Origin: Petrosia ficiformis
Lineage: Eukaryota > Porifera > Demospongiae > Haplosclerida > Petrosiidae
Length of the DNA stretch: 64,000 bases
Assembly: GCA_947044365.1 (NCBI GenBank)
Contig: OX345641.1
Span: 1,533,960-1,597,959 of the forward strand
Direction: 5' to 3'
The translations under genes were made by a program, and so were the position numbers. Each line of letters starts with the position of its first letter. The stretch's first letter is position 1. Of this stretch, positions 40,001 to 51,600 are shown piece by piece. The notes below the pieces were generated by a model. The model made no database searches. It saw nothing but the letters and a program-made list of their open reading frames with translations, and had not been told where the DNA came from.

Positions 40001-42444
40001 TCCTGATGCATTTCAAAGGTTTGTGAAAGTCTTGGAGGCAAGTTTACTTGAGCAACACCCACCGGATATCTGGCTTGGTGCTAATAACAATATGACAGTA
40101 AAGAGGATAATATTAATAACATAACTTTAAATCAAAGCCACCAACAGCCAGTACTTTTATGTTAGTACAGTACAAATATAATACTATTGTACTGTAGTGC
40201 TGGGACTCGATAATCGAAATATCAATAATGGTTATCGATATAGAATAATCAATATCGTGACTAGATATCGATTTGTACTTACGTGCATGTGCATTCAGTA
40301 CAAGGCATTTGTTTTTTTTTTAAACATCCTAGTAACTTAACTTACAACTGGTTTTACATTTGGTACATGATACCCAAATTATCTATTTTCATAATTAGTG
40401 GGAGGTCTATAATTAATTACTTCCTCTGATATTATCGATAAGCAATCGATATTGGGTGCACTAATAATCGATATTGGGTGCACTAATAATCGATATTGGT
40501 GTCTCCACTGATTACCAGCACTATATTGTAGTAAAAATACTAATTAGTAATGTGTAAATATGTACAGTTTGAAGTGAGTTCTTTATAACCAGTATGACAT
40601 GGTAACTAATCAATACTAGTGTGTGATGTATCAATACATTAACTGTCTATTTTGAAGTACACAAGTTCTCCATTTACAATTATAAAGATTACACTAGTAT
40701 AACACAGTAACTAATCAATACTATTGTGTGATGTGTCACTACGTACAGTTTGAAGTGAGTTCTTTATAGCCAGTATGACATGGTAACTAATGTGTGATGT
40801 GTCAATACATTAACTGTCTATTTTGAAGTACGTACATAAGTTCTTCATTTACAATTATAAAGATTGCACTAGTATAACACAGTAACTAATCAGTACTATT
40901 GTGTGATGTGGCAATACATTAACTGTGTATTTTGAGGTACGTACATAAGTTCTTCATTTACAATTATAAAGATTACACCAGTATAACACAGTAACTAATC
41001 AGTACTATTGTGTGATGTGTCAATACATTAACTGTCTATTTTGAAGTACGTACATAAGTTCTTCATTTACAATTATAAAGATTACACCAGTATAACACAG
41101 TAACTAATCAGTACTATTGTGTAAGGTGTATATACATTAATTGAAGTAAGTTAATAATTACCTTTTTTCACTAGATGATAAATAAAGTAAATCATTCACA
41201 AGATAATACATAGCACTAACCTTCACTTTCTCTGCCATCTCAAACTTTGCCAACTGCTGCATTTTTTTCTTTATTTCTCCCCTTCGTCTTCTCTGATATA
41301 TGAATAAAACACAATATATGTGAATTTATAATTATTCTCCAGTGTGTAGTATAAAATAGTATTGAGGCTACACAGTACATGTAGCTACATAAAAAAACTA
41401 AAAAAGAAGAATAGATAAATGAATGCATAATTAGAGCTATTTTTGAGGTCATCATGAATGAATACAAAAGATAGTTTATAACATCACCTCAATCTCAACA
41501 GCTCGTTTTACCAGAGCTTCAGCCATGAGTTGTCTTGATTTCTTTCTGTGATCTATTCGAAGATGAAAGAGACGAACTGTCTCTTCATCAAGAATATATC
41601 CATCTCGTGTTATCTACATTTCATGTATATAATTCTATAAATGTCTTCCATTCATGATCCAAATAGATGTTATATAGTTTATATACCTATGTATTACAGC
41701 AGTAGACCAAATATAAAGGCTGAGTCTACTGTTACTGACAAGCAGTGTTAATTATAGCAATGTGATGAATAATGAGAATACAATCAACTTGAGAGGATAC
41801 CACTGCAGTAGAGTACATTTCATTACAATACATGTATAGTACCTGCTCATACAAGAATATGTAGTATAGTAGTAAACAATACAGTACAGTACAGTACTAC
41901 TATATTAGTAAACAGTACAGTACTACTATATTAGTAAACAGTACAGAACAGTACAGTACACTATAGTACAGTACAGTACTACTATAATAGTAAACAGTAC
42001 AGTACTACTATATTAGTAAACAGTACAGTACTACTATATTAGTAAACAGTACAGAACAGTACAGTACACTATAGTACAGTACAGTACTACTATAATAGTA
42101 AACAGTACAGTATTACTATATTAGTAAACAGTACAGTACACTATAGTACAGTACAGTACTACTATAATAGTAAACAGTACAGTATTTGAGTTTGTATTTG
42201 AAATGCAGCATGTGTACACATTAAACAGATTGATGTAGCATTGTAAACTTAGAAAATACAGATACTGATCGTCTTACCAATCCCATTTGTTGAAGATATC
42301 TTCTCTTTTCAGGACTGGCAAAGAAACCTGCCAAGTTCTTGTCAGTGAGGCTGTTGTAACTTTCAAGAGGTCTGCATATGTATACAAAAAGATGTAGTAT
42401 GTTTCGTACATATATCTAACTTACCCAGCAGGTCTTGACTGCAT
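34852..42444 (-). CDS. ERICH3: Glutamate-rich protein 3 (ERICH3) orthologue
   Basis: Minus-strand exons: 42425-42444, 42278-42371, 41488-41613, 41221-41292, 39808-40080, 38509-38556, 37959-38109, 37057-37364, 34852-36666. The sum is 2907 nt, or 968 aa. The N-terminus (YNSLTDKNLAGFF, MGLITRDGYIL) and the central DUF4590-type domain (VHQQHCGGNTLCLFKG, SRRHHGMPF, RLSSCCEYKHKPG, CYKC; residues about 212-330) match vertebrate ERICH3 motif by motif. The last exon encodes about 600 residues rich in Glu and Lys, starting with an acidic IENYDNEEF segment like the vertebrate protein. ERICH3 is a ciliary protein in vertebrates. Introns are rich in tandem repeats and MITEs. STK3/4 lies upstream on the same strand. 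Confidence 0.93.
38104..38485. repeat. TACATGTA-type palindromic simple repeats in an ERICH3 intron
   Basis: Many overlapping ACATGTAC and TACATGTA units, each self-complementary, form the intron between exons 38509-38556 and 37959-38109. A related array sits at 57425-57960. Confidence 0.8.
39202..39492. mobile_element. hAT-like MITE family B with perfect 8-bp target duplication
   Basis: The element begins TAGTGTTGTTTTAGT and ends with the complement ACTAAAACAACACTA. GTACAAGT flanks both sides (39194-39201 and 39493-39500). The interior is rich in TTAGTTAACTATAACTAAAA. It lies in an ERICH3 intron. Other copies are at 46301-46672 and 60217-60491, with fragments near 47120-47390 and 19820-19865. 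Confidence 0.8.
39531..39774. mobile_element. MITE family A copy in an ERICH3 intron
   Basis: This is the least interrupted copy in the window: the ends CATTCATGTTCACTTTGTCC and GAGGACATCATGAATGTGAA are imperfect inverted repeats about 240 bp apart. Confidence 0.7.
40195..40523. mobile_element. MITE with TAGTGCTGG ends and ATCGATA-rich arms
   Basis: TAGTGCTGG at the left and CCAGCACTA at the right enclose about 310 bp with many ATCGATA segments. It resembles 47855-48195 in composition. It lies in the ERICH3 intron between exons 41221-41292 and 39808-40080. Confidence 0.65.
40560..41150. repeat. Tandem repeat of roughly 130 bp units in an ERICH3 intron
   Basis: Four to five imperfect units each contain AGTATAACACAGTAACTAAT, TGTGTGATGTGTCAATACAT and TTCATTTACAATTATAAAGA. 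Confidence 0.85.
41840..42185. repeat. CAGTACAGTACTACTATA tandem repeat in an ERICH3 intron
   Basis: Units of CAGTACAGTACTACTATATT plus AGTAAA recur for about 350 bp between exons 42278-42371 and 41488-41613. Confidence 0.85.
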
Positions 42445-42507
42445 TTTGAAGTGACTTGGAAACTGCAGCGATATTATGAAAAGCTACTGCCCATTGTGTA
42501 AAGTTTT

Positions 42508-42520
42508 GTTGCTTAGCAAC
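42508..42520. promoter_or_regulatory. RFX X-box-like site upstream of ERICH3
   Basis: GTTGCTTAGCAAC is a perfect inverted repeat of GTTGC with a 3-nt centre, very close to the RFX X-box consensus GTNRCC(N)RGYAAC. It lies 64 bp upstream of the ERICH3 ATG, within the usual distance for ciliary genes. Function is inferred. Confidence 0.6.
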
Positions 42521-42700
42521 AAGCAGCAGCCACACCCACATTAATAAAATTTATTGTAATTATCATTGATAAAATTTTTAATTAATTAAATTTGATATTA
42601 ATAATTATAATTTTTTATAATTAATTTTTATGACATAACATGCAATGTTTGATAAAAGATATTAATTTAATGAATAATTAATTACTTAATCAGAACACAC

Positions 42701-45700
42701 TTAGCGATGCTGTTTCTTTTTTGAGTCCATTGCTTGTAATATTGGTTGTCGTTTTTGATGATAACGTTTTCTTAAAGCTTCCAATTCTTCATCCATCCTT
42801 TTGTCCAACATTTTCATGTGGTCCTCCAAATCATCCGCACTTAGTGTTTTCAACTAGTGAAAGAAGAGAAAATGGCTATATATCAATATAAAGTATTTCA
42901 TAGAGTTTTGCTATTGTGTTAATAGTGTTCTGCTTAATTGAAGTTTATAAACACAATAGATATATAAATAAATAAGAGCGTTTCGGCCCAAAAGCCTTCC
43001 TCAGCCTGATAAACACAATCCAGTTTCTTTCTTTTATATGAGATGTTGATCCTGAGACGATGATGTCATCATGTTTTTAGACGAGCTGTATTTGTTAGCT
43101 GGGAAAGGCCTTCGGACCGAAACGTTTTTATTTATTTATATATTAGTGTTTATGAAGTTCCAATGATTCAATTATAGCTAACAATATGAACTATAATATA
43201 AGCAGTGTTCCCACACATAGTAATTAATTCCAACATTGTCATCAAAAGCTCATGAATATCATTACGTGGTTCAGTTAGGGTGGGTTAGGGTTCCCTTGTG
43301 GTCAGGGTTCAATCAGTATCAAAGTGTCTTAGTCTTTGATGGCAATCTTGGACATCACTCAATTATTTATCAAAAACTTACATAATCTCTGAAGTCCATA
43401 CCATCTGGTATATTAGGGAAGTAAGCAAATATACTTTGAGGTCCAACAGGTGGATGCTTTTTACCAACTTTTTTTTGTTTATCTTCTTGATCAAAATGTT
43501 GCATGAAGCCTGGTCTGTATGGTTCACTGGTTTCTTTGTCAGTTTCCATTCCTAAAGTAACAATAGGTTAATGGGTATGAGGTAGGTACGTAGGTACATG
43601 TATATTAGTAATTTAGTAGGTAGGTAAGTAGGTAGGTAGATAAGTAGGTAGGTAGGTAGGTAGGTAGGTAGGTTAGTAGGTAAGTAGGTAGGTAGCAGAG
43701 TTTTTGATAAGTTTTGAAGCTTGGGCCAAATTGGCTCAAAAATGGTTAGTGTGTGTGCCCCATTGAGAATACATCTTGAGCCAATTAACTAAGCGTTAAT
43801 GCTGTTAGTGAAATTATAATCATAATTAACTGCACCACTGGCCCAAAAAGAGAACTGTGCAGTACCAAATAAGAAGCTCTTTGGGCCAATGGTGCGCCAT
43901 ATGAGCTTATCAAAAACACTGGTAGGTAGGTACATGTAGGTAGGTAGGTAGGTAGGTTAGTAAGTAGGTAGGTAGGTAGGTAGGTAGGTAGGTAGGTAAG
44001 TAGGTAAATGTAGGTAGCTACAGGTAGGTAGATACGTACATACAGTGATAGAGAGAACAGACACACAAGACAAATATTAATAAAGGCTTGTATTAACATG
44101 TAGATATACATACATATACTAACGAACAAACATACGTTTCATAGTGTCCACAGCTTCATCTGATACATCATCAACAATTACTAGTGTTCCAAGGTCAGTG
44201 ACGGTACTATCTATTACATAGGTATCGTCAGAATCTGAATATCCACGATGTATCATCGTGTTGCTAGCAGTAACAAACTCATCACCTTCATCATCTTCTT
44301 CTTCCTCCTCTTCGAGTTTTGTCATTGCTTGTGTTACGAGATTCTTCACTACACCAACACCTTTGGACGCTTTTACGAATCGATGTTGAAGAAGGGCAGT
44401 TGCCGAGGGACGTTCATCAGGACTTTTCACAAGACATCGACTAATAAAGTCCGAAAATTCATTTGAAAACTTATCAGCATTTTTCAAAGTTGGTGGTGGT
44501 TTCGTTGGTATCATAAAAATTGCTCTCATGGGATGTACCTCTGCATAAGGGGGACGTCCTTCAGCCATTTCAATAGCAGTTATCCCCAGTGACCAGATAT
44601 CAGCAAGACAGTCATAGCCTACCTCCTGAATGACCTCAGGGGCCATCCAAAATGGTGTTCCAATTACAGTATTACGCTTAGCCATCGTATCCTAATATAT
44701 ATATATATATATATAATACAAAGTAACATCAAAGGCCATACAAAGTAACACATTAATCAAAGCACTGCCCGATCACATGAAATAAAGCATGGGCGTTTTG
44801 GACAATAGAATGCCAATATGCCACCACCACATTTGTATACCATTGTAAACTACAGTAATTTGGGGTGTGGCACATCCATGATCCAGTTGAATTGTTAGTA
44901 TACTAAAACATTTGTGTGATAATTACAATTACACGAATTTCATCATTCCGGTTCTTTTTGGTTAGTGTATTTCAAATCTCAATCCATAGCTTCATTATTG
45001 AGTTAGATTATGATCATGTACTAAACTATACATTATACTACATTAACGTCATCATATCTTGATTTTGAGGTCATTGTGAATGTAAACAGACCATAGTAAC
45101 ATGTGCATTTATTTGATTGCAAAAAGTGATTCAACTAGCGAGTAGTAATTACCGTACTTACCGTCAACTGGCCAGCAACTCCAAAATCAGCTGAGAGAGA
45201 GAGAGAGAGAGAGAGAGTGAGAGAGAGAGGGAGAGAAAGAGGTCATTAAATTGATGAACAGATGATCTATATATGAATGTACATTGTACACCTATGATAA
45301 AAGTTCAAAGGTAGTCATTAATTACATCACATTATATGCATGAATAGATACATAAACAGATTTGTTGAGATGAACATATTTTCCTCATTTATTCATACTG
45401 ACCTAATTTGGCATGTCCATCAAGATTCAACAAGATATTTCCTGCTTTTATGTCTCTGTGTATTTTTCTCTTAAAGTGAAGGTATTCCAAACCTTTAAGA
45501 GCATACTGACATATCACTGCTATCTCTTCTTCGTTGAGCTATTAAAAAGAGGATGGACCTTGAATGATCATGTGACATGAAAAAGTTTAGGAGCTTTTAA
45601 AAGGCTCGAATAATCATTTAATATGAAGTAACTTGGAAGTTTTAAATGGGGCTTGAATGATCATGTGATATCAAGTAATTTAGAACCTTTTGAAAGCAGG

Positions 45701-47510
45701 TGGGGCTTGAATGTCATGTGACATGAAGTAATTTAGATTGTGGAACTAAACATCTTTCTATTACACAGCTACATGTAAGTGTTTATAATCAATAAGACCA
45801 TTTTTGCTAATTGTGACACAATTTGGAAAATCCACATTTGTGGCATATATTAACTTTGAACAAATGCTTACTTGCTTTCATTCATTTTGTAAACAAGCCA
45901 GTAAAATTTCGTACCGAGGAAGATCAGTTAATGCTCCTCTATACCAGTTTGCTGCCTATATAAAATGGCTCTGATAGCAAGTAATGGAAGGTAACCATTA
46001 GTTCAAAATCATTATGTACCAGAAACAGAGTTTTTGATAAGTTTTGAAGCATGGGCCAAATTGGCTCAAAAATGGTTAGTGTGTGCACCATTGAGAAAAC
46101 ATCTTGAGCCATTTAACAAAGAGTTAATGCTGTTAGTGATAGTATAATCATAATTAACTGCACCATCTGGCCCAAAGAAAGAACTGTGCAGTGCCAAATA
46201 AGAAGCTCTTAGGGCCAATGGTGCACCATATGAGCTTATCAAAAACACTGACCAGAAGTGTGGTTTTTCCAAATTGGATTACAATAATTAGTAAACCAAC
46301 CAGTGTTGTTTTAGTTAACTATAACTATAACTATAACTAAAACCCCTTTTAGTAAGGTATTGTGACTTTCAATTAATTAAACTAAGCCGTTGAGAATCCA
46401 GGCATACTACGGTATATGTCAATAAAATGTCACCATACAGTAACAGTAATTATCTTAGTTCTACTGTCAGTATAGTATAGTAATTACTGTCTCACTACTG
46501 TGGTGTTGAATTGACAAGTATACCAATTACTGTCAAAACTACTGTTGAACTACTGTAGTGTGATAATGAAACTACTGAGTAATTACTGTACTGTATGGTG
46601 ACTTTTTATTAACATATGCTGTGTATAACTATAACTAAAAGTAGTCCATTTTGTCAAACTAAAACAATGCCAATATATAACATAACTTACCGGTCTTTCT
46701 ATTATTCTCATAATATCAGACACCGAACCAGCTCCACAATACTCCATAACGATCTGTGTTAGAAATGGGAGAGTGTGCTACACTTATCACACACTTAATT
46801 TTAGCGTACACATTGAATATCACTAATGTTAGAGACATGGCTACATTGACTATATATTCTAATACTCACCCAAAGATCAGTGTTCTTGAAATAACTTCCA
46901 TAATATTTGACAACATATTGACTAACGATTTGAGAATAGATCATGTGATTGTCATGTGACTTGTATAGGATATCTCTTACCTATCACATTGCTGCATAAT
47001 ACTGATTTCTTTGATGATGTCCTGAAGATCAGCATCAACAGGGACTTGTTTAATAGCCAACAACTGAGTTGATTCTTTATGCATTGCTTTGTATACAGCA
47101 CCATAAGCACTAAAATATAATGTATTGTTGTTTTAGTGTGACAAAAATTAGCAAATTTAGTTATAGTTAACTAAAACAACACTAATTCACATGTATGAAA
47201 ATTAGTGGCTTTAGTTAACTATAACTAAAACCACTTTTAGTAAGGCATTTTAACTTTTAGTTAACTAATTGGCCAACAATGGGCACTTTTAGTTAACTAA
47301 CTAAAACCAAAACCTTTTAGTAAGCCTAATATTATTTTTGTTCATCAGCTATAACTAAAAGTGGTCATTCTTGTCACACTAAAGACTATGTTTTATGGGG
47401 CAATCAGTTACTTACCCTTCTCCAATTTTCTCTAAAAGGTCAAATACATCTTCTGGTTCTTTCATAAGACTCTCTTCACTCAGTTTAAGCAGTTGTTTGT
47501 GTTTATCCAT
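42701..47510 (-). CDS. STK3: Hippo pathway kinase MST1/2 (STK3/STK4) orthologue
   Basis: Minus-strand exons: 47416-47510, 46981-47109, 46870-46921, 46691-46753, 45403-45538, 45162-45190, 44136-44691, 43382-43551, 42701-42853. The sum is 1383 nt, or 460 aa (human proteins 487 and 491). The kinase domain spans about residues 24-275: GEGAYGAVY loop, catalytic Lys52, HRD 140-142, DFG 160-162, activation-loop Thr176 in AKRNTVIGTPFW. An acidic linker follows, then a C-terminal SARAH coiled coil at about 410-458 (RYHQKRQPILQAMDSKKK), used for dimerisation and Salvador/RASSF binding. It is expected to phosphorylate LATS with MOB1. The sponge gene is a single STK3/STK4-like protein, so the symbol is approximate. 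Confidence 0.96.
42944..43156. mobile_element. Foldback element with GAGCGTTTCGGCC arms in the last STK3/4 intron
   Basis: TTTATAAACACAATAGATAT followed by AAATAAATAAGAGCGTTTCG is repeated in inverted orientation as CGAAACGTTTTTATTTATTT and GTGTTTATGAA. The arms are about 50 bp. Confidence 0.65.
43575..43695. repeat. (GTAG)n microsatellite
   Basis: GGTA/GTAG repeats in an STK3/4 intron. The array resumes at 43922-44040 after the MITE at 43696-43921. Confidence 0.9.
43696..43921. mobile_element. hAT-like MITE family C, copy 1
   Basis: CAGAGTTTTTGATAAG and CTTATCAAAAACACTG form 16-bp ends of a 226-bp element. GTAGGTAG lies on both sides, which fits an 8-bp target duplication, but the flank is itself a GTAG repeat. 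It sits in the STK3/4 intron between exons 44136-44691 and 43382-43551. Confidence 0.75.
44945..45090. mobile_element. Truncated MITE family A copy in an STK3/4 intron
   Basis: It shares the interior ATTTCAATCCAT-like and CTTCATTA segments and the right end (TTTTGAGGTCAT...GAATGTAAACAG) with 39531-39774. The left end is missing. Confidence 0.5.
45193..45241. repeat. (GA)n microsatellite beside a 29-nt exon
   Basis: GAGAGA repeats begin 3 bases from the exon 45162-45190, so on the minus strand a (CT)n tract forms the polypyrimidine tract of that exon's acceptor. Confidence 0.85.
46026..46250. mobile_element. hAT-like MITE family C, copy 2
   Basis: It has the same 16-bp ends and interior as 43696-43921. 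It is flanked by ACCAGAAA on the left and ACCAGAAG on the right, an 8-bp target duplication with one change. Confidence 0.8.
46301..46672. mobile_element. MITE family B copy interrupted by another element
   Basis: CAGTGTTGTTTTAGTTAACT starts the element and CTAAAACAATG ends it. The middle (about 46400-46623) is a separate element bounded by ATGTCAATAAAATGTCACCA and TGGTGACTTTTTATTAACAT, the family expanded at 62850-63616. Confidence 0.6.
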
Positions 47511-48684
47511 CTCTCCTCGTTATCATTTACAGACTTCCTTATTTATTTTTATAAACCACACCCAGTTCAAATAACCACACCCACTACTACCACACCCACT
47601 AATCATAAGCTTAGATAGCCCCTCCTGGTACATACATGTACACAGTAAGGTCCTCAGGACATTAGGTTAGTGAATGGAATTAAGTATTGTTTTATTTTTC
47701 AATAACTATTTTATTAAAGGACTCAATTTTAGATAGTTAATTGACCACACCCATCATGAATAATTAATACCATAAATATTATATGCTTTTAGTCTCACAT
47801 AGCCAGACCCAACCTACTATGAAGGAAGGGTCTGGTCAACTCATAGTCTTTAGGGGTGGGCGATACGGTTAAAAATGAGAACAATACGATCTCGATCAAT
47901 ATCACCAATATATCGAAGATATCGATATGAAATTGATACATAGGAACCACACCCATTACACCCACACATAATTTTAATAAACTTTCACAATAATAATTAA
48001 TTAATTATCATTAATTTTTAAAATTTCTATTAATTAATTTCATTAAAATTATTGTTATTAACATTACTAAACATTAAAATGGGTGTAGTTATTGTATTGA
48101 ATCCGTTATATTCGTGGATAGCATGTCGATCCAGTATCGATACCGTAAATATCGGTGATATCGATAGGTGTATCGATATATCGCCCAGCATTAACAGTCT
48201 TGCATAGCCAGACCCAACCTACTATGAAGGAAGGGTCTGGTCAACCCACTAGCACTCATCAAGAGTTAGGTGCCACTAAATTTTAGTGAGCGACAACTCT
48301 TAATTCTTTATAATAAGAATGCAATAAAGTGAGCAACTGCTTCAGAGTTGGTTATTTTGAAGAGTTGTTAATTTCACTTGCATGTTTAATTAGATGAAAC
48401 CAGTAGTTACTGATTATAATTTGGAAGTTTGGAGCTTCTATAAATAAACCACACCCAAACCAAACAATGATACTGCCTCGAATAATTTTACAATATAATG
48501 ATGATGTAATCCCACTGTTGGTTACATACAGTATAGTTCACTGTAGTATTCTTTGTGGAATTTTTATGTAGCTATTCATCCAACACAGTTACATGGTCTT
48601 GCAGTTTTAAGTCTCAGTGTGTCATGATATGCTCTGAGTCTCAACCACAAGTATATAACCATTACAAACCACACCCATGCTGAT
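47511..48684. other. Intergenic region between divergent STK3/4 and AASDHPPT
   Basis: It contains two identical 43-bp direct repeats (47798-47840 and 48203-48245) around an ATCGATA-rich MITE-like element, and A/T-rich sequence. No further gene was seen. Start codons are 1.17 kb apart, enough for two separate promoters. Confidence 0.6.
47798..48245. mobile_element. ATCGATA-rich MITE flanked by 43-bp direct repeats
   Basis: A 43-bp sequence starting CATAGCCAGACCCAACCTAC (itself a small hairpin, CAGACCC...GGGTCTG) occurs identically at both ends. Between the copies, 47855-48195 has inverted GGGCGATA and TATCGCCC ends and many ATCGATA motifs. Confidence 0.6.
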
Positions 48685-51600
48685 ATGGCTGCAATGGCTA
48701 GTGGTAGACTAAGATGGGCTGTTAATATTACTCAATGGACTCCTGGACCAGCAGTGAGTTGATTGAAGAATTTAATTAAATTTCGAACGCTCATAATTTT
48801 TCCAGGATTGGCCACTTTCACTAGCTTGTGTACAATTAGAAGAAAAGAAGAGAATAAATGAGTTTGTGTTTGCAGAAGATGCTGCACTTTCTTTGGTTAG
48901 TGAAATCTATCCGTGGATCAACTTGGATATATGGCACTGCTTGAATATTTCGCGAAGGCATGTTCTCAATCCTAGAGTCTTTTTTCATTAGGATTGTAAT
49001 CATTTATCATACCTATTCGATGTGATGTGTTGATCCCTATTGGTAAATGAAGATTGTAGATCACCTATTTATGAATATAGTAATAATACATCATGATATG
49101 TTCTGTAATCAGTGTTTGCTCTAGGGTACGAAAACTAAGACTCTCATTAATATCCATAAGTAATCAAGTTTGTGTTAATCTTAGTTTTCACTCTATATTA
49201 TAGATACCATACAACAACAAACCATTACTATTTGTTCAAAGAGTGAACACCTTTCAGTAATAAAATCAACAATTTTAGATGTCCAGCACTCAACTTTAGG
49301 CATGCAGGGACACCTAAACACCTAACATCAGATGTAATGCATATGCATAATTATATTCCCGTTATACTGGAAATGCAAACCAGTTATTACTTGTATCAAC
49401 TTTTTTTAGATCGGTCGTCTGCTTTTAAGAGTTGCTGTGATTCATTTGACTGGGATGAAAAATGATAAAGTGAAATTTGAACGTACTGAGAAGGGTAAAC
49501 CCTACCTAGTAAGTCAGCATAGCTAATTGTGACTCAATTAGCAAAAGGGGTCTTTTCTGCAAATATTATCAATCAACAGTTCCATTAATCGACTTGCTCT
49601 TCCTTCACAAAGCCAACAAAATGTTTTATACTTCTTGTCTCAAAAACGTTTCTGTTCAAAACAGCAATATTGAGAATGCTGAGCCACATGTATTCCTATA
49701 ACAACACAATTTGCATGATATATCAGAGCTGTTGCAATAAGTATTTCATCATTATCTTGTAGAAACATTCTTGCTGTTTTTTGTTTGTTATAGTTATTAC
49801 AGTAGACTTGTAATTTAGTAGTTAAAAAATGGTTTTAGTTATAGTTACCATAAGTCTACTTAGCAATTTTAGTGACTAACATAATAATCATTAAGCTAGT
49901 ACACATTATAAAGTATATTTTGTGATCATTTTATTAGACACATTAGGTATGGCCCAGAAATTCACTAAAATTAATTCACGCTAAATCCGAGGCGTTTAAA
50001 AATTACTTTATTTAGTGAATGCATTTAATAGTAGGCTAATAATAATAGTTAACTAAACAATACTACAAATGAAGTGAATCCAATAAATCTAATTATGTAA
50101 TGTTATTTAGGTTGATTTATCTGGAACATCAAGTTTGGAACTGAATGTATCACATCAAGGAAACTACGCTGTTTTAGCTGCTGAAATAAACCGAAAAGTG
50201 GGTGTGGATGTTATGCAATTGACACGCCCTCGTTAGTTCAAATACTTGTAAATTATATTGTTTCCACTACAAGTACTAGTAATATTGTATTGTTTCCACT
50301 ACAAGTACTAGTAATATTGTATTGTTTCCACTACAAGTACTAGTAATATTGTATTGTTTCCACTACAAGTACTAGTAATATTGTATTGTATTCCACTACA
50401 AGTACTAGTAATATTGTATTGTTTCCACTACAAGTACTAGTAATATTGTATTGTTTCCACTACAAGTACTAGTAATATTGTATTGTTTCCACTACAAATA
50501 CTAGTAATATTGTATTGTATTCCACTACAAGTACTAGTAATATCGTATTGTTTCCACTACAAGTACTAGTAATATTGTATTGTATTCCACTACAAGTACT
50601 AGTAATATTGTATTGTTTCCACTACAAGTACTAGTAATATTGTATTGTTTCCACTACAAGTACTAGTAATATTGTATTGTTTCCACTACAAGTACTAGTA
50701 ATATTGTATTGTATTCCACTACAAGTACTAGTAATATTGTATTGTATTCCACTACAAGTACTAGTAATATTGTATTGTTTCCACTACAAGTACTAGTAAT
50801 ACAAGAATAATAAAAAACATTTTCAATAAAAATGAAAGAAGATGTAGGGATGTCAAAACCCAAAAAGCAAGCAAACAAGGTTGGGAAGCTAACTTAGGAC
50901 CCAAAATTAAACAAACCACTTCCATATAACCCTACATAAGTGCTTACACCTCTGTACAAAGAGCTGTAATTATGTAGGGTTATATGGAAGTGGTTTGTTT
51001 AATTTTGGGTCCTAAGTTAGCTTCCCAACCTTGTTTGCTTGCTTTTTGGGTTTTGACATCCCTACATCTTCTTTCATTTTTATTGAAAATGTTTTTTATT
51101 ATTCTTGTTTTCATTGATTTTTTTCTAAACGATGTGAATGTTTTTTTGTAGATTGCAGAAATACTATATATATATCATTATGAAATCATGCAATCAAAAA
51201 TGCATTAAAATTTGTTCATCAATGAAGGTCAGTCTTTTGTTTATGTATTGATTATCATTCTCTTTCACTTACAGATGATGTATATTCTCTATTCACTTAC
51301 ATCACTGTCTGCAGTCCTACAAGAAGTAGTGTCAGTCACTGTGTCAACCATTCAGTATTCCAATGCTTATCATAGTATACAATATTATTATACAATTGCT
51401 TTAATATTAATAATTATTATATTCATTATTAGTATTTGCTCACAAACTCACAAATGTTATTACAATGCCAAACACTTCCACCTTTTCAGCTTCCATGTTA
51501 AGAGTATACAAATGCGCATGCGTAATTAAATTCCACTTAGGAAAATGGCGTCCAATTCCAGATCAAATCTTTGTAGTCGTTGAGACTGTCTTCTTTCATA

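Noticed and set aside
51212..51529. 105-aa plus-strand frame in AASDHPPT intron 4
   Set aside because: Hydrophobic low-complexity sequence, no motif, no splice context; probably chance.
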